Below, piece after piece: positions 56,233 to 64,000 of a DNA stretch of 64,000 nt. Position numbers and translations under genes: made by a program. Positions within the stretch are counted from its first letter, which is position 1, and every line of letters starts with the position of its first letter. The notes beneath the pieces are model-generated. The model had not been told where the DNA came from and searched no databases. It was given only the letters and a program-made list of their open reading frames with translations. This DNA is from Pseudomonas sp. TNT3 (GTDB lineage Bacteria; Pseudomonadota; Gammaproteobacteria; Pseudomonadales; Pseudomonadaceae): positions 1-64,000 of the forward strand of contig NZ_WFGV02000007.1 of the NCBI RefSeq assembly GCF_010095445.2, read 5' to 3'.

Positions 56233-57246
56233 ATGAGTTACCGCACACTGGGTCATTCGGGTTTACAAGTGTCGACCCTGACTTTGGGCACGATGATGTT
56301 TGGCGAACAGACCAGCACCGAGGATTCCCTGCGGATCATCGACAAGGCCTGGGACCAAGGCATCAATTTCATCGACACCGCTGACGTTTATACCAACGGT
56401 CGCTCCGAGGAAATCGTGGGTGAAGCCATTGCTGGCAATCGCCACGAATGGGTATTGGCGACCAAGGTTGGCTTCGGCCCGGTTGACGGTGTGCCGAACC
56501 GCAGCGGCCTCAGCCGCAAGCATATCTTCATTGGCATCGATGCCAGTCTGACGCGCCTTGGTACCGATTATGTGGACATCTATTACCTGCACCGCGAAGA
56601 CCACAACACGCCGCTGGAGGTCACGGTATCGGCCATTGGTGATCTGATTCGCCAGGGCAAAATTCGCTACTGGGGGCTATCGAACTACCGTGGCTGGCGT
56701 ATCGCTGAAGTGATTCGCGTGGCGGATAAACTGGGCGTAGACCGGCCGGTGATCAGTCAGCCGCTGTACAACATCGTCAATCGCCAGGCTGAGGCCGAGC
56801 AGATCACGGCGGCGCAGAATTATGGCCTCGGCGTCGTGCCCTACAGTCCCTTGGCGCGTGGGGTGCTCAGTGGCAAGTACGCACCTGATTCAAAACCGGA
56901 TATCAACAGTCGCGCAGGCCGCGCGGATAAACGCATTCTGGAAACCGAATGGCGCGTGGAATCCTTGCGCATCGCCCAGCAGATCCAGCACTACACTCAA
57001 AAGCGCAGCGTCGGTATCGTCGAGTTCGCGATTGCCTGGGTGCTGAACAATGGCGCTGTGACCTCAGCCATTGTCGGGCCGCGTACCGAAGCACAATGGG
57101 ATGCGTACACCAAGGCGCAGGCGGTGAGGATCACGGCCGAGGATGAGGCATTCATTGATTCGCTGGTGACACCGGGGCATGCATCGACACCGGGGTTCAA
57201 TGATGTGAGCCATTTTGTCTCGGGGCGTGGATCGCGTTCGGTTTGA
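56233..57246 (+). CDS. Aldo/keto reductase
   Basis: A 337-residue NADPH-dependent AKR with a TIM barrel. The catalytic tetrad is visible: Asp and Tyr in DTADVYTNGRSEE, Lys in LATKVGFG and His in YYLHREDH. The NADPH-binding region is in AIVGPRTEAQW near the C-terminus. It resembles the YajO/Tas-type subgroup that reduces aldehydes and ketones; the substrate is unknown. AAGGA lies about 9 nt before ATG 56233. A decayed second copy lies at 58475-59028. Confidence 0.9.
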   Translation: MSYRTLGHSGLQVSTLTLGTMMFGEQTSTEDSLRIIDKAWDQGINFIDTADVYTNGRSEEIVGEAIAGNRHEWVLATKVGFGPVDGVPNRSGLSRKHIFIGIDASLTRLGTDYVDIYYLHREDHNTPLEVTVSAIGDLIRQGKIRYWGLSNYRGWRIAEVIRVADKLGVDRPVISQPLYNIVNRQAEAEQITAAQNYGLGVVPYSPLARGVLSGKYAPDSKPDINSRAGRADKRILETEWRVESLRIAQQIQHYTQKRSVGIVEFAIAWVLNNGAVTSAIVGPRTEAQWDAYTKAQAVRITAEDEAFIDSLVTPGHASTPGFNDVSHFVSGRGSRSV

Positions 57247-57253
57247 GATAACC

Positions 57254-57345
57254 GTAGAAGCTGGGCTTGCTCGCGATAGCGGTGTGTCAGGCTGAATGGA
57301 TGTTGGACGGACTGACCTCATCGCGAGCAAGCTTTGCTCCTGCAA
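57254..57345. repeat. REP pair in copy A
   Basis: GGGCTTGCTCGCGATAGCGG (near 57263) and the inverted TCATCGCGAGCAAGCTTTGC (near 57319) form a REP doublet after the reductase gene. The same doublet follows the decayed copy at 59140-59230. Confidence 0.8.
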
Positions 57346-57452
57346 GGGAATGTGCACACAGTCGATGTGTTGTTGATCAGTTGGTCAATAATTAGCGCTG
57401 AAACCACGTACCCTCCGCACCCCTGTTTCACGTTCAACCTCGCGAGGACAAG

Positions 57453-57481
57453 TTGTCTAAAGGTATCGCTCTATCGGTCAC
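57453..57481 (+). pseudogene. rarD 5' fragment
   Basis: TTGTCTAAAGG onward equals the first 29 nt of rarD at 59339-59367, preceded by the same promoter and leader sequence with few differences. Homology stops after CGGTCAC, where unrelated AT-rich DNA begins. This marks the left junction of the insert. Confidence 0.85.
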
Positions 57482-57542
57482 GAAGCTTCCTGTAGTTATC
57501 CCGCACTTGTTGCGCTTTAAGTTGACTCTCCGAAACTGCCAT
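57471..57542 (-). pseudogene. Truncated gene start (23 codons) at the junction
   Basis: ATG 57542 is preceded by TTGGAGAATTCGAT, a strong ribosome-binding site, and reads MAVSESQLKAQQVRDNYRKL before running into the rarD fragment and stopping. The charged helical sequence looks like the first residues of a longer protein whose remainder was lost. Its upstream region carries the same palindrome as the Ig-like gene at 53.9 kb. No family can be assigned. Confidence 0.45.
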
Positions 57543-57687
57543 ATCGAATTCTCCAAAACAAGTGGGTATTCAGTCATGACTGTCTGGCAGCGTGGATCAC
57601 GTCGAGCACTGCAAAAAAATGCACTGTCGCTCTGCCGGCCCAGTTGAAGCCTGGGTAAATTAAGCACGCATTTTTCGAAAGCCGATA

Positions 57688-57703
57688 CTGTCAATGTTGA
57701 CAG
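57688..57703. promoter_or_regulatory. CTGTCAA..TTGACAG palindrome in the insert
   Basis: CTGTCAA-TG-TTGACAG is perfect on both arms. Downstream on the minus strand it shares the A-rich tract and GCTTAnnnnACCCA with the site at 56046. It lies 146 nt upstream of the truncated gene (57542) and about 110 nt upstream of the plus-strand secreted-protein gene. Confidence 0.6.
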
Positions 57704-57813
57704 GTACCTTGGCCGCATACCTAACAGAAGTGCTAGGTTTCGCGCTTAGGGAATCATGGTAGTGTTTGTTCCGTGGCCCTACTTAGGCCATTCGATTAAT
57801 GACAGGAGGAAGT

Positions 57814-58320
57814 ATGAACTTTATTAACCTTTTCAAGGCTGCGATGTTCACAGGATTTGCGCTCATGCTATCCAGCGAGGCCACTTTTGCTAATGAGCCT
57901 TTCAACGGAGAAGTTATTTTAAGCGAAATTCAAGCTAGCGGAACCGTAGATGAAGAGTGGTGCCACTTACCTACGACCACAGGCTGGCACATGCTAAACA
58001 GGTTAAAAGGTTGCTACACGGATGACTACGACCTGGTTATGTTAAAAAACCTAGATTCCGCGCTGACTATTACTATTATGGACCATGGCTGGTGCTCGGA
58101 TCATAAAGATAACTGGAGTTTTACCTTTAAGACAATAAAACAACCCACTGACACTGCGCCAACTGGCGGCGCCCAACTTTCAGACTGGGTTAAATTTGAA
58201 ACTATCTGGAACACCAAAGATGGAGAAGTCGTCGTTCCTGGCATAATGAAGGTCAAAAACGAAGGTACAAAACCGGATTTCACTAACCAGGCAAGCTGCG
58301 TAATAATCGAACGCGACTAA
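57814..58320 (+). CDS. Small secreted protein, unknown function
   Basis: A 168-residue protein with a signal peptide (FTGFALMLSSEATFA) and four Cys in the mature part (EEWCHLP, LKGCYTDD, HGWCSDH, QASCVII) that could form two disulfides. No family is recognised. AGGAGG lies 4-5 nt before ATG 57814, an excellent start. The gene is more AT-rich than its neighbours and sits in the insert between two copies of a duplicated segment, which suggests horizontal acquisition. It may be a periplasmic or extracellular effector or inhibitor; that is speculation. Confidence 0.75.
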   Translation: MNFINLFKAAMFTGFALMLSSEATFANEPFNGEVILSEIQASGTVDEEWCHLPTTTGWHMLNRLKGCYTDDYDLVMLKNLDSALTITIMDHGWCSDHKDNWSFTFKTIKQPTDTAPTGGAQLSDWVKFETIWNTKDGEVVVPGIMKVKNEGTKPDFTNQASCVIIERD

Positions 58321-58474
58321 TTTCGGGGTAAATACGTAGGCGTGAGAGTCAAGATCACCGGAACGTAGTATTGGGCAATCCCCTTCCCTATTAAATACAG
58401 TGAACTTTTCCGTTTGCCTCAGCAGTTGTTCTGGTATTTGATTATGCCTTTCTCATTGGTAAAGGGATTTCTTC

Positions 58475-59028
58475 ATGAGCTACCACACGCTGGGGTATTC
58501 GGGTCTGCAGGTTTCCACGCTCACCCTGGGCACCATGATGTTTGGTGAACAGACCAGCACTGAAGACTCCCTGCGGATCATCGACAAGGCCTGGGACCAG
58601 GGCATCAATTTCATCGACATCGCTGACGTTTATACCAATGGTCGCTCCGAGGAAATCGTGGGTGGCTGTCGAACTACCGTGGTTGGCGTATCGCTGAAGT
58701 GATTCGCGTGGCGGATAAACTGGGCGTAGACCGGCCGGTGATCAGTCAGCCGCTGTACAACATCGTCAATCGCCAGGCTGAAGCCGAGCAGATCACGGCG
58801 GCGCAAAATTATGGCCTCGGTGTTGTGCCTTACAGCCCGTTGGCGCGTGGCGTGCTCAGTGGTAAATACGCCCCCGATGCGAAACCGGACGCCAACAGCC
58901 GCGCAGGCCGCGCGGATAAACGCAATCTGGAAACCGAATGGCGGGTGGAATCCCTGCGCATCGTCAAACAGATCCAGCACTACACTGAGGGTCGCGGCGC
59001 TGGCATTGTCGAGTGGCATTTGCTCTGA
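58475..59028 (+). pseudogene. Decayed aldo/keto reductase copy
   Basis: The first about 65 codons match the intact gene (MSYHTLGYSGLQVSTLTLG). Then a 253-bp internal deletion joins ATCGTGGGT to GGCTGTCGAAC and shifts the frame, so the protein ends at 58702 after an altered tail. The continuing homology (IRVADKLGVDRPVISQPLYN) is in another frame from 58699 and breaks off at about 59010, losing about 75 C-terminal codons. The catalytic Lys and His are deleted, so it is inactive. Confidence 0.9.
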
Positions 59029-59139
59029 TGAAAAATCAGAGCGAATACCTGTCAGCCTAAGAATTTAGAGTTGCTGGGCAACATAGGATCTCCCACAGGG
59101 GTTTGTGGGAGCATGGGTTGGATTGGGACACAGTTTTGC

Positions 59140-59230
59140 TGTGGGATCTGAGCTTGCTCGCGATGGCGGTGTATCAGCCTGAAGTGATGTTGGACGCACT
59201 GGCCTCATCGCGAGCAAGCTTTGCTCCTGC
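59140..59230. repeat. REP pair in copy B
   Basis: GAGCTTGCTCGCGATGGCGG (near 59150) and the inverted TCATCGCGAGCAAGCTTTGC (near 59205) correspond to the doublet at 57254-57345. They fill most of the gap before rarD; nothing else was seen there apart from the rarD leader. Confidence 0.8.
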
Positions 59231-59338
59231 AAGGGAATGAGCACACAGTCGATGGTTGTTGATCAGTTGGTCAATAATTAGCGCCAAAACCACGTATCCT
59301 CCGCCCCCCAGTTTCACGTTCAACCTCGCGAGGACAAG

Positions 59339-60220
59339 TTGTCTAAAGGTATCGCTCTATCGGTCACAGCCTCGGTGCTGTTTGCCGTCATGTACTACTA
59401 CACGTCCCTGCTCACGCCCTTGAGCGGAGTGGAGATTTTTGGCTGGCGCATGCTGCTGACCGTGCCGTGCATGACGGTGTTCATGGTGGTCTCCGGCGAA
59501 TGGAAACATGTGGTCGGCCTTCTCAAACGTCTCGTCGCACAACCAAAGCTGGCTGCCGGCCTGATCGCCTCCTCGGCACTGGTGGGTGTGCAGCTCTGGC
59601 TGTTCATGTGGGCGCCGCTCAATGGCTACAGCCTTGATGTGTCGCTGGGCTATTTCCTGTTGCCACTGACGATGGTCCTGACAGGCCGCATTGCCTATGG
59701 CGAACGCCTCTCGTACCTGCAGAAGATCGCGGTATTTTTTGCCTGCCTCGGGGTGGTCAATGAGGTCTACCAGGTCGGTGGTTTTTCCTGGGCAACGTTG
59801 CTGGTCGCGATTGGCTACCCCACTTATTTCGTACTGCGCAAACGCCTGGCGACGGACAATCTCGGCGGGTTGTGGCTGGACATGACGCTGACGCTGCCAG
59901 TGGCTTTATGGTTCGTGCAGAGCGGTGAACAAGGCTTCGGCGTGTTCGATCAATACCCGTGGCTGTCGCTGCTGATCCCGATGCTCGGGGTGATCAGTGC
60001 TTCGGCACTGGTGGTCTACATCATCGCCAGCCGGCTGTTGCCGTTCAGCCTGTTCGGGTTGCTGAGCTATGTGGAGCCGGTGCTGTTGCTCGGGGTCGCC
60101 TTGCTGCTCGGGGAGAGTATCAAGGGCGGGGAATGGTTGACGTACATTCCGATCTGGATGGCGGTGCTGGTGCTGATGTTTGAAGGGTTCAAACACATGG
60201 TGCGGCAGCGGCGGCCTTAG
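59339..60220 (+). CDS. rarD: EamA-family permease RarD
   Basis: A 293-residue ten-helix membrane protein of the drug/metabolite transporter superfamily. RarD signatures include ASVLFAVMYYYTSLLTPLSG near the start and LQLWLF/GYFLLPL-like motifs (GVQLWLFMWAPLNG, SLGYFLLPL). The substrate is not known; RarD has been loosely linked to chloramphenicol resistance. The start is TTG 59339 with GAGG about 6 nt upstream; no ATG fits the family N-terminus. Confidence 0.88.
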   Translation: MSKGIALSVTASVLFAVMYYYTSLLTPLSGVEIFGWRMLLTVPCMTVFMVVSGEWKHVVGLLKRLVAQPKLAAGLIASSALVGVQLWLFMWAPLNGYSLDVSLGYFLLPLTMVLTGRIAYGERLSYLQKIAVFFACLGVVNEVYQVGGFSWATLLVAIGYPTYFVLRKRLATDNLGGLWLDMTLTLPVALWFVQSGEQGFGVFDQYPWLSLLIPMLGVISASALVVYIIASRLLPFSLFGLLSYVEPVLLLGVALLLGESIKGGEWLTYIPIWMAVLVLMFEGFKHMVRQRRP

Positions 60221-60238
60221 GCCCAAAAGAAAACAAAT

Positions 60239-60326
60239 GTGGGAGCTAGCCTGCTAGCGAGCATCTTCAGTTTCAACATTGATGTTGGCTGAAAGACCGC
60301 AATCGCCAGCAGGCTAGCTCCCACAG
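60239..60326. repeat. REP pair between convergent rarD and hpd
   Basis: GTGGGAGCTAGCCTGCTAGC and the inverted GCCAGCAGGCTAGCTCCCAC flank about 40 nt. The doublet separates the convergent genes and probably ends both transcripts. Confidence 0.8.
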
Positions 60327-60343
60327 GTATAGCGTTAGCTCAG

Positions 60344-61420
60344 TTAGTCGGTGGACAACACACCACGACGAACCTGATCACGTTCGATCGATTCGAACAG
60401 CGCCTTGAAGTTGCCTTCGCCGAAACCATCATCGCCTTTGCGCTGGATGAATTCGAAGAACACCGGGCCCATCAGGGTTTCCGAGAAGATCTGCAGCAAC
60501 AGACGCTTGTCACCCGACTCGGACGAACCGTCCAGCAGAATCCCGCGCATTTGCAGCTGATCCACCGGCTCGCCGTGATTTGGCAAACGGCCTTCAAGCA
60601 TTTCGTAATACGTCTCTGGCGGCGCGGTCATGAAGCGCATGCCGATCTTCTTCAGGCGATCCCAGGTGTCGATCAGGTTATCGCTGAGGAACGCCACGTG
60701 CTGGATGCCCTCCCCGTTGAACTGCATCAGGAACTCTTCGATCTGCCCGGCGCCCTTGGACGACTCTTCGTTCAACGGGATGCGGATCATGCCATCCGGC
60801 GCGGTCATGGCCTTGGAGGTCAGGCCGGTGTATTCGCCCTTGATGTCGAAGTAACGAATTTCACGGAAGTTGAACAGCTTCTCGTAGAAGTTCGCCCAGT
60901 ACGCCATGCGACCGCGATACACGTTGTGGGTCAGGTGATCGATGATCTTCAGGCCCGCCCCTTCCGGATTGCGGTCAACGCCTTCGATGAACACGAAGTC
61001 GATGTCGTAGATCGAACTGCCTTCGCCGAAACGGTCGATCAGGTACAACGGCGCACCGCCGATGCCTTTGATCGCGGGGAGGTTCAATTCCATCGGACCG
61101 GTCTCGATGTGAATCGGCTGCGCGCCCAATTCCAGCGCACGGCTGTAGGCCTTTTGCGAATCCTTGACCCGAAACGCCATGCCACATACCGACGGGCCAT
61201 GTTCGGCCGCGAAGTAGGAAGCCACGCTATGAGGTTCGTTGTTGAGGATCAGATTGATCGCGCCCTGGCGGTACAGGTGCACGTCTTTGGAGCGGTGGGT
61301 CGCAACCTTGGTGAAGCCCATGATCTCGAAGATCGGCTCCAGGGTATTCGGGGTTGGCGATGCGAATTCGATGAACTCGAAGCCCATCAGGCCCATTGGG
61401 TTTTCGTATAAATCTGCCAT
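60344..61420 (-). CDS. hpd: 4-hydroxyphenylpyruvate dioxygenase
   Basis: A 358-residue Fe(II)-dependent dioxygenase converting 4-hydroxyphenylpyruvate to homogentisate in tyrosine catabolism. The iron ligands are His162 (DHLTHNV), His241 (GIQHVAF) and Glu323 ([21 protein letters not shown], quoted only as its landmark FFEFIQRKG), matching the 161/240/322 numbering of the P. fluorescens enzyme. Length and C-terminal helix are normal. The downstream pathway genes hmgA, fahA and maiA are not in the window. Confidence 0.95.
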   Translation of the reverse strand: MADLYENPMGLMGFEFIEFASPTPNTLEPIFEIMGFTKVATHRSKDVHLYRQGAINLILNNEPHSVASYFAAEHGPSVCGMAFRVKDSQKAYSRALELGAQPIHIETGPMELNLPAIKGIGGAPLYLIDRFGEGSSIYDIDFVFIEGVDRNPEGAGLKIIDHLTHNVYRGRMAYWANFYEKLFNFREIRYFDIKGEYTGLTSKAMTAPDGMIRIPLNEESSKGAGQIEEFLMQFNGEGIQHVAFLSDNLIDTWDRLKKIGMRFMTAPPETYYEMLEGRLPNHGEPVDQLQMRGILLDGSSESGDKRLLLQIFSETLMGPVFFEFIQRKGDDGFGEGNFKALFESIERDQVRRGVLSTD

Positions 61421-61860
61421 GGTTGGCGCCTCATCATGCTTTTAGAATTAACAGCTGAAATTAACAAATGTTAGTTGCTAGCAATGCTGAGACCGGCGGG
61501 TGGCGCGCAGGAGATGCCCCGCACGCTGCGGGCGAGGAAGTCACCGTAGATCAATTGGAACCCAAAACTCTTCATTGTCGACCCAAGGCTGATGCGGGCG
61601 AGGCTTCTGCTGCCAGAAGACGATTATTCTTATATGCGTAACCGGATTCTACACAGCGTAAACATATTTGTCCGCCTTCTCTATCAAATCCCCTTTCGCG
61701 CCGGGTGTGCAAGGGGTTTGTTACATTGGAAAATGGCATGACGTTCTCCGGCAAAAGCGGAAAAGGCCAACTATCATGGGCCTTAGCTGAACTCTTCAGG
61801 GAAATGTGTCGTCGCCTTGCCCGCATTTGAGAGCCCTCTTCCATCGTCCAGGTTTCACAA
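61421..61860. other. 440-bp divergent intergenic region
   Basis: No gene is supported here. It holds the hpd promoter on the left and the promoter of the EAL gene on the right. A run of AT-rich sequence lies near 61441-61480 and a Gly/Cys-neutral GC-rich block near 61493-61550. Confidence 0.5.
61480..61496 (-). promoter_or_regulatory. Weak sigma-54-like site upstream of hpd
   Basis: On the minus strand CCGGTCTCAGCATTGCT has GG and GC 10 nt apart and a perfect TTGCT -12 element, but the -24 side is poor. It lies about 60 nt before the hpd start. In Pseudomonas hpd is controlled by PhhR, in P. aeruginosa with sigma-54, so the site is plausible but unproven. Confidence 0.3.
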
Positions 61861-63396
61861 ATGCCATTGACTGTCAGAACCCGTCGTAAACGCGGTGCCC
61901 GGATTGCGGTGACCCTGCTCAGTGGTGTGCTTCCGGTGCTGTTGGGGAGCGCCATGCTCTATATGCAGGCGCAGCGCGTACTGGAGCAAAGTGCCGCATT
62001 GACGGCCTAAGAATCCGTCCGCCAATTTGATCTGATGCTCGACAACACCGCCCAGGCCGCGCAGGTATTGCTGCCGCTGGCTGGCCAACCCTGCAAAAGC
62101 GTCACGCTGGCATTACGCGAACAGGTCACACGCCGTCCGTTTGTGCGCTCGACCAATCTGGTAAAGGACAACACGCTTTATTGCAGTTCGCTGTTCGGGG
62201 AGATCAACGAACAAATCGACCCCGGCGATTACACCGAAGGCAAACTGTGGCTCATGAACGGCAACCCGGTCACCCCCGGCACTGCGCTGCTGGTGTATCG
62301 GCTCAGCGACGGGCAGCGCGGTGCACTGAGCACCCTGGACGGCTATCACCTGAGCAACGTACTGCGATTGATCGGCCGCAAGACGATACTGCTGTTACAG
62401 GTCGGATCGAACTGGCTGTCGCCTGACGGGAAATACCACGCAGGTCCTCTTCCCGTTATACCGGTGGCGCAAACCACGCTGAACTCCTCCCGCTATGCCT
62501 TCACCGTGGCGGCGGGGTTTCCTGAAGGTGAGACCTGGCGATACATGCTCAGTGAGTACCCGCCGCTGTTCAGTTTGCTGATTTTTTTCGGCGTTGTGTC
62601 CGGGCTGATCGGACATGTTCTGCAAAAGCGCTCGACATCGCCCAGCGTTGAAATGCAACGCGCGCTGGAAGCCGCGGAGTTCATTCCTTATTTTCAACCG
62701 GTGGTTCTTGGCGACAACAAGAAGTGGTCCGGCGCCGAAGTGTTGATGCGCTGGAACCATCCGAAGGAAGGCTTGGTACGACCCGATTTGTTCATCCCGT
62801 TCGCCGAGCACTCCGGGCTGATCGTGCCGATGACCCGCTCACTGATGCGCCAAACTGCAGCGCTATTGGCGCCGCTGTCAGGATCGTTCGAGGCGCCGTT
62901 CCATATCGGCATCAATATCACCGCCCGGCACTGCAAGGACTTGCAACTGGTTGAGGATTGTCGCGAGTTCCTGGCCAACTTCGCGCCGGAGTCCATCAGC
63001 CTGGTACTTGAGCTGACCGAACGTGAGCTGATCGAGCCCACGGCCATCACCCATCAACTGTTCGAACAACTTCACGCGCTTGGCGTGATGATCGCCATCG
63101 ACGACTTTGGTACCGGCCACTCGAGCCTCGGTTACCTGCGCGAATTCAACGTGGACTTTCTGAAAATCGACCAGAGTTTTGTCGCCATGATTGGCGCCGA
63201 TGCCCTGTCCCGGCACATCCTCGACAGCATTATCGAGCTCTCGGTCAAGCTCGACCTGAGCATCGTTGCCGAGGGCGTGGAAACCGAGGAGCAAAGTGAT
63301 TACCTGACTGCTCACGGCGTGAACTATTTGCAGGGTTATCTGTTCGGCCGGCCGATGCCTGGCGAGCAGTTCATTATTAAATTAAGTGACCATTAA
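61861..63396 (+). pseudogene. CSS-motif EAL cyclic-di-GMP phosphodiesterase with in-frame stop at codon 50
   Basis: The frame starts MPLTVRTRRKRGARIAVTLL (TM1, residues 15-40). A TAA at 62008-62010 (codon 50) interrupts it; the same frame then continues ESVRQFDLMLDN and is open to 63396. The second part holds the periplasmic CSS domain (CKSV, YCSSLFGE), TM2 (LFSLLIFFGVVSGLIG) and a complete EAL domain: AEVLMRW, ELTERELIE, IDDFGTGHSSLGYL, FLKIDQSF and AEGVETEEQ. CSS-EAL proteins sense periplasmic redox state. TAA could come from CAA or GAA by one change. Reinitiation at ATG 62035 would lose TM1 and change the topology. Confidence 0.8.
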
Positions 63397-63627
63397 CTAG
63401 CAGCTTAAATACACCCGACGAGACAATGCACCAAAATGTTTCAGACATTCACTGTTGTTACATGAAGAAAATATCATGATTTACTCTTGGCGCATTAACT
63501 ACTACACTTTTTGTTGCCTGTGCAAAATTGGCAGGGCGAGCCACTATCACCGGGTCGCTTCAAGGCTCTTGGCTTATAGCTTTGTTTGCGGTAGGTATTA
63601 GCCAAACACACTATTGGAGTATAGATT

Positions 63628-63993
63628 TTGTCCAGACTCGCTGAATTTCGTGCAGCTGAAAAGGCCCTTCAAGAGCAGCTCAAACAGCTGGAATCACTGA
63701 AGAATGACGCCGGGCTCAAGAAAGAAATCGAATTCGAAGAGAAGCTTCAGGGACTGATGAAAACTTACGGCAAAAGCCTGCGCGACATCATCGCCATTCT
63801 CGATCCGAACCCGGCAAGATCCGGCCTGCAACAGGCCTCGGCACCTAAAACCCGCCGCGCACGCGTGGTCAAGGTTTATCAGAACCCGCACACCGGTGAG
63901 CTGATCGAGACCAAGGGCGGCAACCACCGCGGCCTGAAAGCATGGAAGGAACAATACGGTGCCGACACCGTTGACGCCTGGCTGCGCGGTTAA
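63628..63993 (+). CDS. MvaT/MvaU-family H-NS-like silencer
   Basis: A 121-residue DNA-bridging protein. The N-terminal coiled coil (SRLAEFRAAEKALQEQLKQL) mediates oligomerisation, and the C-terminal AT-rich-DNA-binding domain contains VYQNPHTGELIETKGGNHRG. MvaT proteins silence AT-rich acquired DNA in Pseudomonas. The start is TTG 63628 with GGAG about 10 nt upstream; no ATG fits the family start. The sequence looks closer to MvaU/MvaV than to MvaT itself, but I give no symbol. Confidence 0.92.
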   Translation: MSRLAEFRAAEKALQEQLKQLESLKNDAGLKKEIEFEEKLQGLMKTYGKSLRDIIAILDPNPARSGLQQASAPKTRRARVVKVYQNPHTGELIETKGGNHRGLKAWKEQYGADTVDAWLRG

Positions 63994-64000
63994 AGCATCT

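Larger units (their letters stand above)
56188..57481 (+). repeat. Duplicated segment, copy A (reductase gene to rarD start)
   Basis: From TCTGGTATTTGATT (56188) to ATCGCTCTATCGGTCAC (57481) this segment is repeated at 58430-59367 with scattered differences. Copy A keeps the intact aldo/keto reductase but only the first 29 nt of rarD. Confidence 0.85.
58430..59367 (+). repeat. Duplicated segment, copy B
   Basis: The counterpart of 56188-57481. It is shortened by a 253-bp deletion inside the reductase gene and by loss of the reductase 3' end, which is replaced by about 110 unrelated nt. The REP doublet and the rarD leader are kept, and rarD itself continues intact beyond the repeat. Confidence 0.85.

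Noticed and set aside
57434..57718. 94-codon minus-strand frame
   Set aside because: It runs through the palindrome and leader; only the short frame from ATG 57542 has a ribosome-binding site.

Overview
The window is chromosomal DNA of a fluorescent Pseudomonas, probably of the P. fluorescens/P. putida lineage. The diagnostic genes are pvdQ with a PvdS-type promoter, the ptxS-kguEKTD 2-ketogluconate cluster with two copies of the PtxS operator, aruH, hpd and an MvaT-type H-NS analogue. Pseudomonas REP hairpins sit between many genes.

Layout. 1-5.7 kb: the 5' end of pvdQ, a divergent Fur-like regulator, small envelope proteins, a DUF411/YqaA pair, a secreted hydrolase, a D-2-hydroxyacid dehydrogenase and a methyltransferase. 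5.8-13.9 kb: a TPR protein, an RstAB-like two-component system, a divergent RND efflux pair without its outer-membrane channel, and a DUF1345 protein. 13.9-17.9 kb: a fibronectin type III protein, an AraC regulator and a LysE exporter. 18.0-24.6 kb: ptxS, kguE, kguK, kguT, kguD and aruH. 24.9-26.0 kb: two LuxR/NarL-type regulators.

26-56 kb is an accessory region, visibly more AT-rich in places. On the minus strand a probable operon runs Ig-like protein, two paralogous proteins tentatively assigned to the TULIP/P47 family, an RHS/TccC-like protein split by a -1 frameshift from its C-terminal tip, and then a displaced orphan RHS tip. A second intact RHS gene is divergent. It is followed by a chaperone-usher fimbrial operon with a heptamer repeat upstream, an Ig-like protein, an autotransporter and another Ig-like protein. 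The large Ig-like, FN3 and TULIP-like proteins show no Sec signal peptide. I regard the RHS plus TULIP/Ig operon as the best candidate for an undescribed toxin-delivery or antagonism system.

56-60.2 kb holds an old duplication. An intact aldo/keto reductase gene and a rarD 5' scrap are followed by an AT-rich insert with a small secreted protein, then a decayed reductase copy and intact rarD. 60.3-64 kb: hpd, a CSS-EAL phosphodiesterase gene with an early in-frame stop, and an MvaT-family silencer.

A palindrome of the form CCTGTCA-N4-TGACAG occurs about 150 nt upstream of three start codons: the LuxR gene at 24.9 kb, the Ig-like gene at 55.9 kb, and a truncated gene at 57.5 kb. This hints at a shared regulon. 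No tRNA, rRNA, CRISPR array or insertion sequence was recognised.
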